This document shows positions 1-11,653 of a stretch of DNA of 64,000 nucleotides, piece by piece. Source of the DNA: Schistosoma mansoni (lineage: Eukaryota; Platyhelminthes; Trematoda; Strigeidida; Schistosomatidae). Positions within the stretch are counted from its first letter, which is position 1. Every line of letters starts with the position of its first letter. Under the pieces are notes generated by a model that was not told the DNA's origin, searched no databases, and saw nothing but the letters and a program-made list of their open reading frames with translations. The position numbers were made by a program, and so were the translations under genes. The DNA lies in contig NW_017386050.1 of the NCBI RefSeq assembly GCF_000237925.1, positions 620,001 through 684,000 of the forward strand. The letters are read 5' to 3'.

Positions 1-452
1 CTTTGATTTTTTATTTATCCTGAGCCCACGCCTCCGACCATCGCCCCGTTGGTGCATTCAAACTTGGTGGAAGCTGGCCTGATCACTCAAGCTCTTATCA
101 ACGCAGTCAGTCGATGTTTTCTGGCTCCAGATACGTATGGTGTACATTCGGTCCCGAATTGGGTTATTATGGTCGCTCCTTGTTTCTTGGCTCAATGTGG
201 TTTCATCCTACTTCTGCAGAGTTTTCTGGATAAAAACCATTCTGGTGTGGCTCGCTAGCTCAAGCAACAAATACAGTACGTTTCTCCTGGTACCGTTCAA
301 CGTAAAAGACCTTTGGTGGCAACTCGAGGATCAATGATCGCTTCCTGTTCTGCCAACGCCTTCGTCCTACAATCGCACGTTTGGCGAACAGTCCCACGAA
401 CGAAATCGCTACGTATCGAGAGTGTAAACCCTTCCCAGCTAGGGAGGGGTCC
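1..452 (+). mobile_element. 3' internal remnant of an LTR retrotransposon
   Basis: This stretch ends in a purine-rich tract (about 437-450, containing AGGGAGGGG) directly before a sequence that starts TGTAGGGACC and matches the solo LTR at 19490-19833. That is the arrangement of a polypurine tract followed by a 3' LTR, so this should be the 3' internal end of a Gypsy-like element entering from the left. No long open frame survives; short frames here are not convincing as integrase. The orientation is inferred from the polypurine tract. Confidence 0.55.
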
Positions 453-808
453 TGTAGGGACCTACGTTTGTGACGAGAACGCGATTGGTTTAATGGAAAC
501 AATTATTATTATAACTAATTGTACCAGTGATTGTTTTGCTGTACTTGTTTGTTTAAGTGTACCAAAGACACATTTTGCTTCCGTTGCTTGTGACCTCGCA
601 CAAACTTGCTTACGCTCGGTAGTCCTGTTTGCAAACTTTGGTAGGTCTCGGTATTCTTTCGATACCACGAGATCGCCAACAAATATATCTTATTGCAACC
701 ATTAACAGCCTCCTGGTTTTTGGCCTACCGAGGGATCCAAGTCGATATCAGGCACGTAATCTTCCTGTAGTGGTGATCATAGTCAATCGCGACTCCATGC
801 CATCTACA
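453..808 (+). repeat. 3' LTR of the left-edge element
   Basis: It begins TGTAGGGACC and ends CATCTACA, so it has TG...CA termini. It aligns along its length with the solo LTR at 19490-19833. Shared blocks include the start (GACGAGAACGCGATTG), the middle (GTATTCTTTCGATA) and the end (GGGATCC ... TAGTGGTGATC). It is clearly diverged from that copy, so it is an older or different subfamily member. Confidence 0.65.
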
Positions 809-936
809 CATGTTTCATAAATTACCATGGTTATGGTTTCCGTATATCAGTGACTGCTTTCTGGGTCTTACAATATAGTTTCTGACCCTTTATTATTCCT
901 TTAATTCTGTCCTTTTACACAGTACCAATTAAGTAA

Positions 937-967
<31 letters not shown>

Positions 968-2848
968 GATTCCTCGATACAATGGTCTTCCATGAGCATT
1001 CGGATTACCTTTTTCTTATTTCCACATCGCAACCGACCAACCTCTCGCATGACAATGCGATAGCTCTTGGACTCGAAATTCTGTTGTCCCAAGACAAACA
1101 CACTCACTTAAAATGATATACAAACCCGAAGATGATCACCAAAATGACCAGAATTACTGCAGTCGAGAGGCTAGACTATTACGCATTAGACGCTACCAAG
1201 TATCTGAAACGGTGCCAAAACAACAAGAAGCGAGCGCAACGAAATCAATCGGTGTATACAAGATCATGGCAAAGATATTACATATTGGAACAAAATTGAC
1301 CCTAGATAAAATGTCGATGAGCATTACAATAAGGATTTGAAAGATAACCAAAGCTCGCCCATAACATACTAAAGATAATCTCGTTAAATTACGGATGGTT
1401 TCCTTTACACCATATTAAAAGATGACCACAAACAACTAAAAATTAAATATCGGAGCAAAGTGTTGTACTGTCTAATGATATGTTAAGCTCAGATGGGTTA
1501 TTCTAGCTTCTGGACAGAACAGTTTAGTCATTATTCTTGAGTTATATTTTGACTTTATTAATTTATTGTTATCTGTTCCAAATCAATTTTCTCTAGTTAT
1601 GTTATAATTGTTTTCATTTATTTTCTGTAACTTAAGTTTTGTAGTAATCAACTATTTTGATTCTGTTTAAACCAAAGAAAGAAAACTGTATACATTTCAA
1701 ACATTTAAGAGAATGTATAAAATACCATGGTGATTAATGCTAGTAATGATTTTTAATGTATTTAAAACTTTACATCTAGAACTGAACTATTATCATCACA
1801 CAATAATGATTAATTTCTCATGGATCTTTTAAATTTTTCTCATGCACAAAATCTATCATTGGCGGCAAGACTATAATTTATGGACGACCTTTGAACGAAT
1901 CTCGAGTGACCTTGAGAAATATTAACCAATCGGGTAACAGTTAGTATAGAGTAAAAGTATATTACACAGCACCAAAGAATTAGAGTGGATACACCTCTTT
2001 TACGTGGTCCAAAAAACTTGTCAAGGTTAGAAAAGGGTTCAAAGGTTCTAAAATCGTAATACATAAGGTAGATGAACTCATCCATATGGCTTCACTATAC
2101 TCGGTCTCTGGAGCCATGAAAAGGTCATAACAGCTCTCTTAGCCTCGTCCACATAGCTTCAATATTGTTTGTATGTATTCCAGTTGTGTAAGTTTGTCAT
2201 TTTTATTACACATATATCCCTACAATACTCATACCTCTGAATAGTCGAAGCTTCAGTAACATCTGCGAATGTTGCAGCCATTAATACTGGTGCTTTTATT
2301 ATACGGTTCGCAGCAATTATTATAATTTGCCTTAGTCTCAATCTGGATCGAGAAAAAAAGTTATCATTCTAGCAGACTTCCTCCTTTAACATATATCACA
2401 TCGAAAGATAACATCATCAGGGTAGTCTACACAAGGTCTACAAGTCATTTGATTACCGCAATTATAAATAAAGCCGCTTAATTGTCACGTCTTCTCTAAA
2501 ATCCTCTGTGAACCGATTTTACATGAGTATCAGGTATTGAAATTATCACTGTGACCTTGAATCCTTCAAACGCTTCTGATTGGCTCGTCCATAAATTATA
2601 GTCTCGCCAACAATACATTAACTGTAGGGATTATTAATGGAGATGATTTAAAATTTCCATCAGAATTAACAAATTATCATACATGTGTAATAGTGACTTT
2701 ATCTTTGTGAGATAATAATCATTGGACTATATTAGATTATCAACAAAGAAAAACTCTTTATATTAATGGATTAAAACCTTAAAGAAATGAAAATTTTATT
2801 TTTAAAATAATAAAATCATAATTATATCAAATAATTTTCATAGTTGCA
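809..2848. other. No gene recognised; dispersed repeat fragments
   Basis: No convincing coding region. A (ATT)n tract lies at about 939-967. The block 1490-1580 is the reverse complement of 54840-54930 (shared TTATTCTAGCTTC ... CAGTTTAGTCATTATT), so it is a dispersed, probably LTR-derived, fragment. The block around 1880-1960 is the reverse complement of part of 59190-59270. The motif CGTCCATAAATTATAGTCTC near 2590 recurs in the dispersed repeat seen at 15.5, 26.4, 32.2 and 58.9 kb. Confidence 0.5.
939..967. repeat. (ATT)n microsatellite
   Basis: An uninterrupted run of ATT/TTA trinucleotides. Confidence 0.9.
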
Positions 2849-3051
2849 AGTGTGAGTCAATTGAAGCTAGACCACCAAGGAAAACCTGGAAGCGCTGGAC
2901 GGCCGTTTCGTCCTATTGTGGTAGGTCCTGGGTTCGAATCTCGCGAAGCGGGATCGTGGATGCGCACTGCCGAGAAGTCTCACAATAGGACGAAACGGCC
3001 ATCCAGTGCTTCCAGGTTTTTCATGGTGGTCTAGCTTCAATTGACTCATGA
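2849..3051 (+). repeat. Fold-back tRNA-derived SINE, second family
   Basis: Two arms of about 70 bp are inverted repeats of each other, starting GAGTCAATTGAAGCTAGACC and ending in its reverse complement. They flank a centre of about 60 bp with a pol III B-box-like motif (GGGTTCGAATCTC near 2930). Each arm contains the block GGACGAAACGGCC or its complement. Related sequences occur at 26.9, 30.5 and 47.7 kb. I read it as a tRNA-related SINE family distinct from the Sm-alpha-like one, here in a head-to-head or fold-back arrangement. Confidence 0.6.
2964..3009 (+). ncRNA. Degenerate hammerhead-like motif
   Basis: A perfect 6-bp stem I is possible between GCACTG (2964-2969) and CAGTGC (3004-3009). 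Between them lie a stem II-like segment (CACAATAGG), GACGAAAC, and GGCCATC just before the second arm. The catalytic core should read CTGANGA but reads CCGAGAA, so U4 and G8 are changed. The layout is that of a hammerhead ribozyme, but this copy should be inactive. Confidence 0.4.
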
Positions 3052-6000
3052 TTTCAATTATATATAAAAATTGGTCAAAAATGTTGAATAATCCATTGAA
3101 TATGAATATAATGTGGCATAATTGGAATCCAATATTATGATAATATTGTGATGTGGGGTTCCTTATATCCACATAAGTAGTATATTACGATGGTCGGGCA
3201 TTGAATGTATTTCAGTAGAAGATCGATAAGGAAAGAACGGGTAAAAAGGCGATTGGTGTGAAAATCCATTGGAGACTATGGATTGATATTTACAGAAGGA
3301 ACAGTCAAAATTGAGTCAATTGATTGATAATTTGCAAATAACCTATTTACTATATGGTTCACATATTTTACTGAGATGTTCTGTAATTTCGTGCTAAAAT
3401 ACTTTCGATTGCCCTCACTACTGTTCTTGTTCACTACAGTGTGTGTGTGTTGTTTTTTCTGTTTTGAGAAGAGTACACTTCTTTATTATGTATTAAAATG
3501 AATCAATAATTAATCATAAAACTGAATATTATGTCCCTTAAGATTTGGGCTTTTTTTATTTAATATTTATAAAAGGCAGCTGAGAAACATGCTACATGGG
3601 TGTACGCCTAGTTTAGTTTACAAGTGCTGTTGTAGAAACAAATTCACTTCTTATCAATTTCAATTACTATGTGTAACTCTATGAGCTTGTTGAATATTTG
3701 TTACATATAGGATATTTGCTGATATAACTAAAAGTGTAACTATTAATCAACATAGCTGAACATTATGACATTTGATTGGTGTTGTCCCAGTACCATCTTA
3801 AGGCAAATAATATTCATGACATTCATAATATTCACATATTTCAGAACATATAAAATTCAGTTAGCTTATTATCCAATTAATAATTTATGTTTTCATAAGA
3901 ACGTATTTTGATTATAATGTATCGAAATCTACGTTGAAAATAACTATGCAATCCAAAATACTTTTGAGTGATAGAAGGAATTTGTAGCTCAAAATGAGGA
4001 TTTTTGAGATGTTTTACTCTTAACTCAACCAATCATCTCTTTTGGATTATAAAACGGGTATGTAAGAGTACTATAGATATATTTCACGAAGCTCATCATT
4101 TCTTCTTGAAGATCGACCTTAATGAAAAGTTTTTATGTAGCGAGGGAACCTATTCTCAGTGTTTTATGTAGTTCAGAGTATAGTTATTTAGAATTCAGTA
4201 TTTCAAACTAAAATACTTGGGTTCAAAAATGTATGCTGTACTGGTTATTCAAAAATACGAAAGATGACAATCTCTCTGAATAAAAGTTTTACTTTCTTCA
4301 CATTCTAGACTGAATTAAGTAACGTTATTTAAAAAACAACAGTAGTTTCTTTCTATCTTGCGATACCTCGAAAATGTACAATCAAGATTGAAATCAAAAT
4401 TTCCAGTAGCTTAACGAATAATACCAGTATGTAAATAAAATGAACATTAATACTGATGATCATTAGAATAGAATGTGGTCTGTTGCTGACTTAACATTTC
4501 ACAAGTATTGTTTAGATATTGCTGTGATTGCTCGGAATCAGGAATCAAAACATTAATATCAGCTGAAATATTTATTGCATTTTCTCATCGTTACTGTTAG
4601 GCACTGAAACTGTTCAGTCTCTTCTGTTACATGTGTTATATCCTTAGAATGTTTGATTAACTTCGTACTTGGTGGTTCTAGGAAACCATGAATCAGATGA
4701 CACAAGTAAGAATACGAAGATTATTGTTAAAGATTCATTTATTACATAAAATAAATCACAGTTATTTATGAATATACTACTTGTTATATAAGTTATTTAC
4801 AGTCCTATGTGCATTGATTGAGCTGAGTAGTATTTAAAATCAAATGACCAATGACTTACTATTTGAATACATATTTACACTGTCATACAATTAAGCATCT
4901 ATAAGTAACTCATATAGTGAATGGACTCATATATTATTACTCCTTCACAAAGTGCAATTACATGTCATAAACGATTGGGAAAATTCAGTTTTATACGTTA
5001 TATATATATCATTTTAACAACCTTTGCCTCAACCACATTGGTCATTCAACCTAATTCACCTGAGAATAATTATGTTTCTCATCATGAAGGATAAACAATG
5101 TTCTAATTTCTTATTTTCACAATATGAGGTTGTACAGATTGTTAAATTTCGCTGATATCATGAACCGATTAATGTTGGACACTGGGTGAAAACCTGGAAG
5201 CACATGATAGCCGTTTTATCCCATCATGAACTCCTAAGCAGCACACATCCACGACCACTCGAGCTCAGGACCTCCGGCCACATGTACAAGACTGATCAGT
5301 TTCCTTTCACTTTATGAATAATCTAGATGATCATAAGATGTATTCATGGTCACTAAGTCCTTTGTACTCTGACTTCTTGAAGATATCCCTCAGGTTGTTT
5401 ATTTCGTTATTTATTATGTTCTGTTTGCTTTGGTTATTCATTAGTGTATTTTATAACCAGTGGATCATCTTGGATCTTTAGTGCCCAGAAAAATTCCTTA
5501 CGCATAGTTTGAAAGTTGGTTATTCACTGCTCCAACTGTATTTATTTTTATAGTGCTGCATTTGTAGTGTTCTTGTTTTGGATTTACTCTGAATAAGTAT
5601 CATATCATCATATTAAAATTTTAAGTATCAACGAGTCAATTCTTCTGATATGAACATTACCACACCTATTTGTCAACCATACAGAAAATCATTTCTTATC
5701 AATCCTAAGTAAATTAAGTGTTATGTAATTTTTCATAAAGCTCTTCATACGTTGAATATTAACCAGGAGTACCTTATAATTTTGTGTAAAACAATGGTAA
5801 AAGTAAAATAAGTGGAGGAGCCAATCAGAAACAGTAAGGCGACATTTAGCTTTTTCCACGAAATTCGAACATCGTGTAAAAGGAGCAGTAGAAATATCAT
5901 TTTCAATCCCCAAAACATTTGAAAATAATGGCGAAAAGTTGTGTTTTGGTGTCGTATGGTAACAATAATGATGTCAAATGAATCAAACATTCATTTCTGT

Positions 6001-6968
6001 TTCTATAGTGTAAGTGGGACATAGATTGGATTAAAGCATGTTTTATGCATGATGGTGTTGCTGCGCGCTGATTGGCTAATTCTAAACCCATCAGCCCGGG
6101 CATATTATTGGAGAAAAATCTAGAAGCTTCTTATGTATATGCTATAAATATATGAACGTTATTCAAACTAGTGATTGCTGTTCACTTATCATTATTATTT
6201 TGAATACAATTTCATTCCTGTTCAACGTGTTCTGATTTTGGGGTCTTGTCGAGTGTGATTATATAAGAATACTAAGCAATAGGAATAGCTGGGTCGTTTA
6301 TATAGCAAAATACAATTATAACATATAGTATGCATATAATCGGGAAATCGACACTACCTCTACATCTTAGTCTTGAAAGCCCCAATCCAGAAATTGACTT
6401 TAATCCGGTGAGACTGTATTTTATAAACTAATCAGATAGCACCTCATTGATTTCTAAGTGCGATTCACTCGTCTGTATGGCTACATCAGCGCTTTTGTAT
6501 AATCGTTGATGTCAATTTGTTTTGAGAACGCTAACCCTAAGTAGGAACAATGTGAGGAGTCTTAAAAATATGTTTAGGTCTTTAGAATATGAACAGCACG
6601 AATTCACACATCATTGTTTTTTCAATTTACATACCCGTAGAAGAATTTAGTAAAAAATTTATCAAACATTAAAGGATGTATTTATGTTTTATAATACTAT
6701 TGTTTACATTTTAATAAACTATCCATCTACAAACGATGCTTTATAAGAACTGTTAGAAAATTCGTTTTGGTTATTCTGTGCTCGTTCTTATAATGTACTC
6801 TCACCACAAAATTAATGCCGCTATCTGTATCCTGGCTAACATATAGATATACATATATAGTTTTACTGAAGAATAAAAGCGAAACACTAATTTGAAACAA
6901 TTTAAAAGTTATCCATTCACAGTATTGTATACAGATCCAGTCTTTGACAGAGTTTTAGAAGTGTTTGA
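3052..6968. other. AT-rich sequence with no recognised gene
   Basis: I see no exon with convincing coding character or splice context. The frames at 5689-6103 (minus) overlap each other and show no family motif. The only recognised repeat is the SINE-like fragment near 5180. The left breakpoint of duplicated segment A falls at about 6969, where similarity to B and C begins. Confidence 0.5.
5180..5290 (-). repeat. Diverged fragment of the second SINE family
   Basis: It contains AAACCTGGAAGCAC followed by GCCGTTTTATCCCATCATG. These correspond to the conserved tail (ACCTGGAAGCACTGG / GGCCGTTTCGTCCTATTGTG) of the copies at 2.9, 30.5 and 47.7 kb. The tRNA-like part is poorly preserved. Confidence 0.45.
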
Positions 6969-7461
6969 AACATCAGTCTCAAAATACAAACTGTATATAT
7001 CTAGGGTAACTTAATGTTGAGAAACATTACAATAAATCCAGAATATGAGAATGTAAGTAAGAACAAATGAACCAATGATGCAAATATGAAATCTTCACGT
7101 CTGTAGTATATTTCTCTCCCTCCATACAATATTTGAGCTTCAATTAAACTAGCCTAAAATCACAATAACATTGTACAAATTCAAAGTCAGATCATTCAAT
7201 GCTTATTATTATTATTATGAATTGTATTATCTAATATCAAATGATTTTGAATTCGAATAAACTAACTTATTTGGAAGTGAAATAAGCTTACATAATTGGA
7301 TGAGTATTACATCTATGGTCTAAACACTATCTGAATATCTCTTTGTACACTATTCTAGTGTCTGTCAATTTACGTCATTTACAGAAATCTAGAAAAAGTC
7401 CAATAGTAGTTAGTAAGCATGTTACTTAACCATAAACTGAAATAGTATGTTCCGAATTTCA

Positions 7462-7640
7462 TGTACTCTTTGGCACGTCTCAGTATTCTTTCGATACCAC
7501 GATATCGCCAAGAAATATATCGCATCTGGATCAATAACAGCCTTCTGGTTTTCGGCCTATCGAGGGATCCGAGTCGTTATCTGGCTCGTAATCGTATAGT
7601 AGTGGTGATCGTAGCCAATCGTGTCTCGACGCCTTCTACA
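7462..7640 (+). repeat. 3' half of an LTR, fused
   Basis: It matches the 3' half of the solo LTR at 19490-19833, from TGTACTCTTTGGCACG to CCTTCTACA. The same downstream flank (ACATAATTTGATGAGTGTTA) follows. The LTR's left half is missing. It is joined instead to a second copy of the flanking sequence (7291-7461) that lacks the LTR. Confidence 0.75.
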
Positions 7641-10600
7641 ACATAATTTGATGAGTGTTACATTGAGGATGTGAACACAATCTGAATATCTCTTCGTACG
7701 CTTTTCTAGTGTCTGTCAATCAACGTCATTTACAGAGGTCTAGAAGAAGTCCATTATTACTTAGTAAGTATGTTGCCTAACCATAAACTGAAATGGTATG
7801 TTTCTAATTTCATGAGTTTATCTCAAGATTATGCTACAATTCATAATTATTTTCAGTTGATTACATCATACTACTGACTAATACACCACTGTATTTTGTG
7901 TTAAAAAGCCTGGATAATAGATCATTTAGAATATGACAGTTTCATAGTGTATATTGTCATTGTTATCTTTATTGTTCACTGAAATGATATGGTGCAATCT
8001 CAAATCATTCAAATTATCGATTTGTATATGAAGAAAAGTGAATAGACAGCAAGTTCATTTCATTCAAACTACTATTATTCACTCACAGGAATTATGATGG
8101 CTAAAACAAGCGGACCGATTGCCCACGTCACCTGAAATTCAAAGTTAAATTATATACTAGTAGGAAAATCAACATTTTCACTGTCAGTTGGCTTCAACCA
8201 ACCACTCAATCACATATGACACTGAATTCAATAGGTCTCGTACGCCTTGTATTACTGCGAGATAAGAACAAAATTGAAAATGTGACTATTTAAAAATCAA
8301 TATTCGGAATCAAAATGAGACTGAATTTTGTATTTTATGGTAACCAGTGTGAATGTGAACATCAACAAATCTGTCCTCATATTTGAGTAACGCTATATCA
8401 AACTTAATCTAGAGAATTAGTACATGCACAAAATGAAATAGAACTCGATAAGACAGTTTTCAAGTCAATCCATACTGAACGTAACTGGAAGTATCTGAAT
8501 AACAACGTTATTTGTTTAAACGTTATTTGTTTCACAGGATTAAATAATGAATCTGCATTTGATTAACACTGTTACCTATGCTGTCTTCTTTGAACACATC
8601 TACAATTTAGTTCATAATCATTAAGATTTGTCAACGGTGAATTACAAACTGAAATCCTGTGGTCTCAGCAATTCATCTCATCAATACGGATTAACTAGAC
8701 TTTGAATAACTTTACAGTTTTGATGTAAATCACTATTATTTAAACCCTGATGCCTGAAACTCATTCGTTCATAGACAATAAATGTTGAAACATTGACATC
8801 CATATCAACTCTGACAATCGCTATCACACAGTTAAATAATTATACAAACTATCGATAATATTCTGTTACTTTGTTGCTAAGAAACCTATTTTCCACTTAG
8901 AAATGTATCTGTCAATAAACAATATTGAAAGCCATGCTTCTCTCTACTACCTTCAATTGAACAATCGGATTCTCACATTTATAGTGACTAAACACTACAA
9001 TGCAAATATTATCTGAACATAACTGATACACAACAAATGCTAGGCACTGTAACATACGCAAATGATTAACAATCAATTTCAGTGACTGATCAATCCAAGT
9101 GAAATGGGATCTCAACATTGATGAAACAGAAATGGAGTTTATCGTACGTACGCTGATGATCATATCGTGAATCATGTATAACAGTGAACGTGTTTACTTT
9201 CGGTGGGCATTCACAGCTCATTGACATTTATCATGAGATATATAACACTGTTTTAGTATGTGCCATACAACCAAAATCGTCATACGTTCTACCTAATTAT
9301 AAACTAAATAAAACTCACTGCATTATATTAATACTCCATGGGATCAACAGTATCAATATGACAAGAATGATGGAAGCGATGTAGATCATAAACCACCTAA
9401 AATAACTGACCAAATCACGTTCAATATTTATTCCAACTAAAAACAATAACACTGATAGAATGATGGTCAAAATCCAACTGATAAATATGAACATTCCTTC
9501 CACGTTGATTGAAAGAAATGTTATCACACCAGCGAAGCTGTAAGTCTGGTAATCAATTTAAAAAGAAGATTGCACAAATAACTTTTAAACCAATGAAACC
9601 ACCTATTAAAATCTGTTTTATTTGACAGACGATTTTTGATGAAGTACCATAAAATGGGAAAACATTCTTTATGCAATAAATAATTAGATTGTAGCACACT
9701 CTGCGAAAGTTTAAGGACTGAGTGATTGCAGATAAATCATCTATTCATTAAATAATCAGGTAGAAGACATAACATCTGTAATGAATTAAATTCACAGTAC
9801 ATCCACATTATCAGTTTTGAGTATTGGACATTTTGGTGGACACATTTTTTTATAATCTCTGTTTACATCATTCAAGACATCTCTAGAACTCAACACAGTT
9901 CTGGATCGATATCATTTTCATGTAACCACAATTCGTCATCAGTCACAACTCTATCAAGTAGGTCGGATGACTGAGTGAAGGGTATAATGGATGATGAAGC
10001 ATTCATGAATTTTGCTCGTGTGAACAAGTTACTGACAGTCTCTAAACACACTTTTCTCAATTAAAAACACTAGTCTACACTCATGTAAACAGAGTGAATA
10101 GAGTGAGTGAATCAGTGAACAGACAGCACACATCTCATATACGACGTTTGATGATTATGTCATCAAACACAGTACATGTTTGCCAATATCTAACAATCTC
10201 AAAAACTCATTTTGAACACCCACGGAATATTCAAGTTTATGTGACAAATAACAGAATGATGTGACATCGTATTAGAATCTAGTAATATAAATCAAGTTTA
10301 TATTGTTATTAGCAAACGTTTTACACACATTCATCCATTACTATCAAATACAACTTACGAATAGTAAGTACAGGAAATCCGTGAGATATGTCAAATGTGG
10401 AAATCTCTGAATAAAGAAAATTGCAATGGTTTCACCCATCGAAATAACACTGTAATGTAAATTATAAAGTGTCAAAATTGATACTGTAATATAAATAAAA
10501 CCTATTTGGGAAACGCAGTTGAAAATATATAGCAAAAGTTTATATGGTTCAAAACGTATAAATCCTGAAGAAATGTACACGTAGTTGAATAGCCCAATAA

Positions 10601-10896
10601 ATCACTGTCATTCAATTACATAATAAGTGATAGACTATTATGTAAAACATTATTTTGTTCGATATTCTTTCCATAAACCCATCTGAAATTACACGAAAAA
10701 TCAATGAAATTGAAATGTCTTCAATGTTATTCATACTGGATTTGTGGTATTCACGATATTTCCTTATTATGTTTTATGTACCCGTAAGAATATTAATGAA
10801 TTTATCATTTAACTCAACCCATTTAAACAAAATGATGCACAACGTATGTGTGTATTCTGAGCGTATATAAAATGTCTCGAAATATTTTATCGAATG

Positions 10897-11288
10897 ACGA
10901 GGTACGGCAGAGGTTGGAGAGAGTTAGATCTCTCCGTCCAAATGCTCTCACAAGGCCACGCGCTACGTCCATCTAGAGGAGTTGGAAAAACCCTCATTCC
11001 AAACCAATGGTGAACATAAGGTCCAGGATCCTGATAGAACGATTGACGCATTAACCAATCGTTGTTCACTGGCTACCATACGACTGCATCTGTTGACGTC
11101 GCCCCACTATATTGTTGATCAGACTTTCAGGTGAAAGGCACCGAGTGTGACCTCCTATGAAAATCAGCTGCTTCGGTCTAGGTACACGGGCAGTATCACA
11201 GCCAACATACAAATCAAGTGAATCGTGTGCTGCATATGTATTCGGTATCCATTCCTATCAATATTTATGTGTTCAAATAAAATAAATA
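10897..11288 (+). mobile_element. GC-rich dispersed element in an intron of copy A
   Basis: It is related to 23073-23544 in B and, in reverse complement, to 44905-45440. Shared blocks include TACGGCAGAG, AATGCTCTCACA, CCAATGGTG, GCAGTATCACAGCC and CACACAAATCAAGTGA. The corresponding intron of C has no insertion. The flank TTACTGAATG is seen at the left of the B copy and at the right of this copy, so it is a likely target-site duplication. This copy lacks about 130 bp present in B. The element family is unknown to me; a non-LTR untranslated region or SINE is possible. Confidence 0.6.
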
Positions 11289-11653
11289 AGCTTACTGAAT
11301 GTATTCCGAATACATAATCATGAATTCACATTCACTACACTTACCTTAAAATAATAACAATCCAGTAATGTTTATCTAGAGATATGACTTGATCTCTGAA
11401 ACATGATTATCAAACATCTGAATTATTAGTTATTGACATACGTTGCATACACTAATGCAGTCATGAACATTGATAGAAAGATTTGAAGAATATTGGTTAG
11501 AAACACCTACATTCTCAAATTTATAATTTCAACTGATTTCTACCTTCAATATAAATCGAATGCGTACTGCATCAATCATTCCAGATAACTTGGAATCTTC
11601 ACAGATCACTATTTGTTCATTACATTTGATTCGATCATTGTAGATATGTGATC

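Larger units (their letters stand above)
7001..11653 (-). pseudogene. TMBIM/Bax-inhibitor-like membrane protein, copy A (frameshifted)
   Basis: Seven exons can be read on the minus strand: 11653-11544, 11506-11442, 11395-11345, 10449-10359, 9545-9319, 8131-8087 and 7153-7001 (stop TAG). Phases are consistent across the first five and the splice sites are GT-AG. Exon 1 ends RIRFILK and exon 2 continues VFLTNILQIFLS, like the TM1 entry of Lifeguard/GRINA proteins. The last exon carries EAQILYGGREI...REDFIF, like the family's DTQ...G...SPEDYI block, then a final TM helix. Exon 5 is 227 nt instead of the 228 nt in B and C. The sequence before the donor is ATTAATATAATGCA rather than ATTAATGTTACTGCA, so splicing to exon 6 would give an immediate stop. 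The start exon was not found. It is probably a pseudogene unless another donor is used. The family assignment is inference from motifs. Confidence 0.6.

Noticed and set aside
8912-9175. Minus-strand 87-residue frame in segment A
   Set aside because: No counterpart frame of equal length in B or C, and it lies inside an intron.
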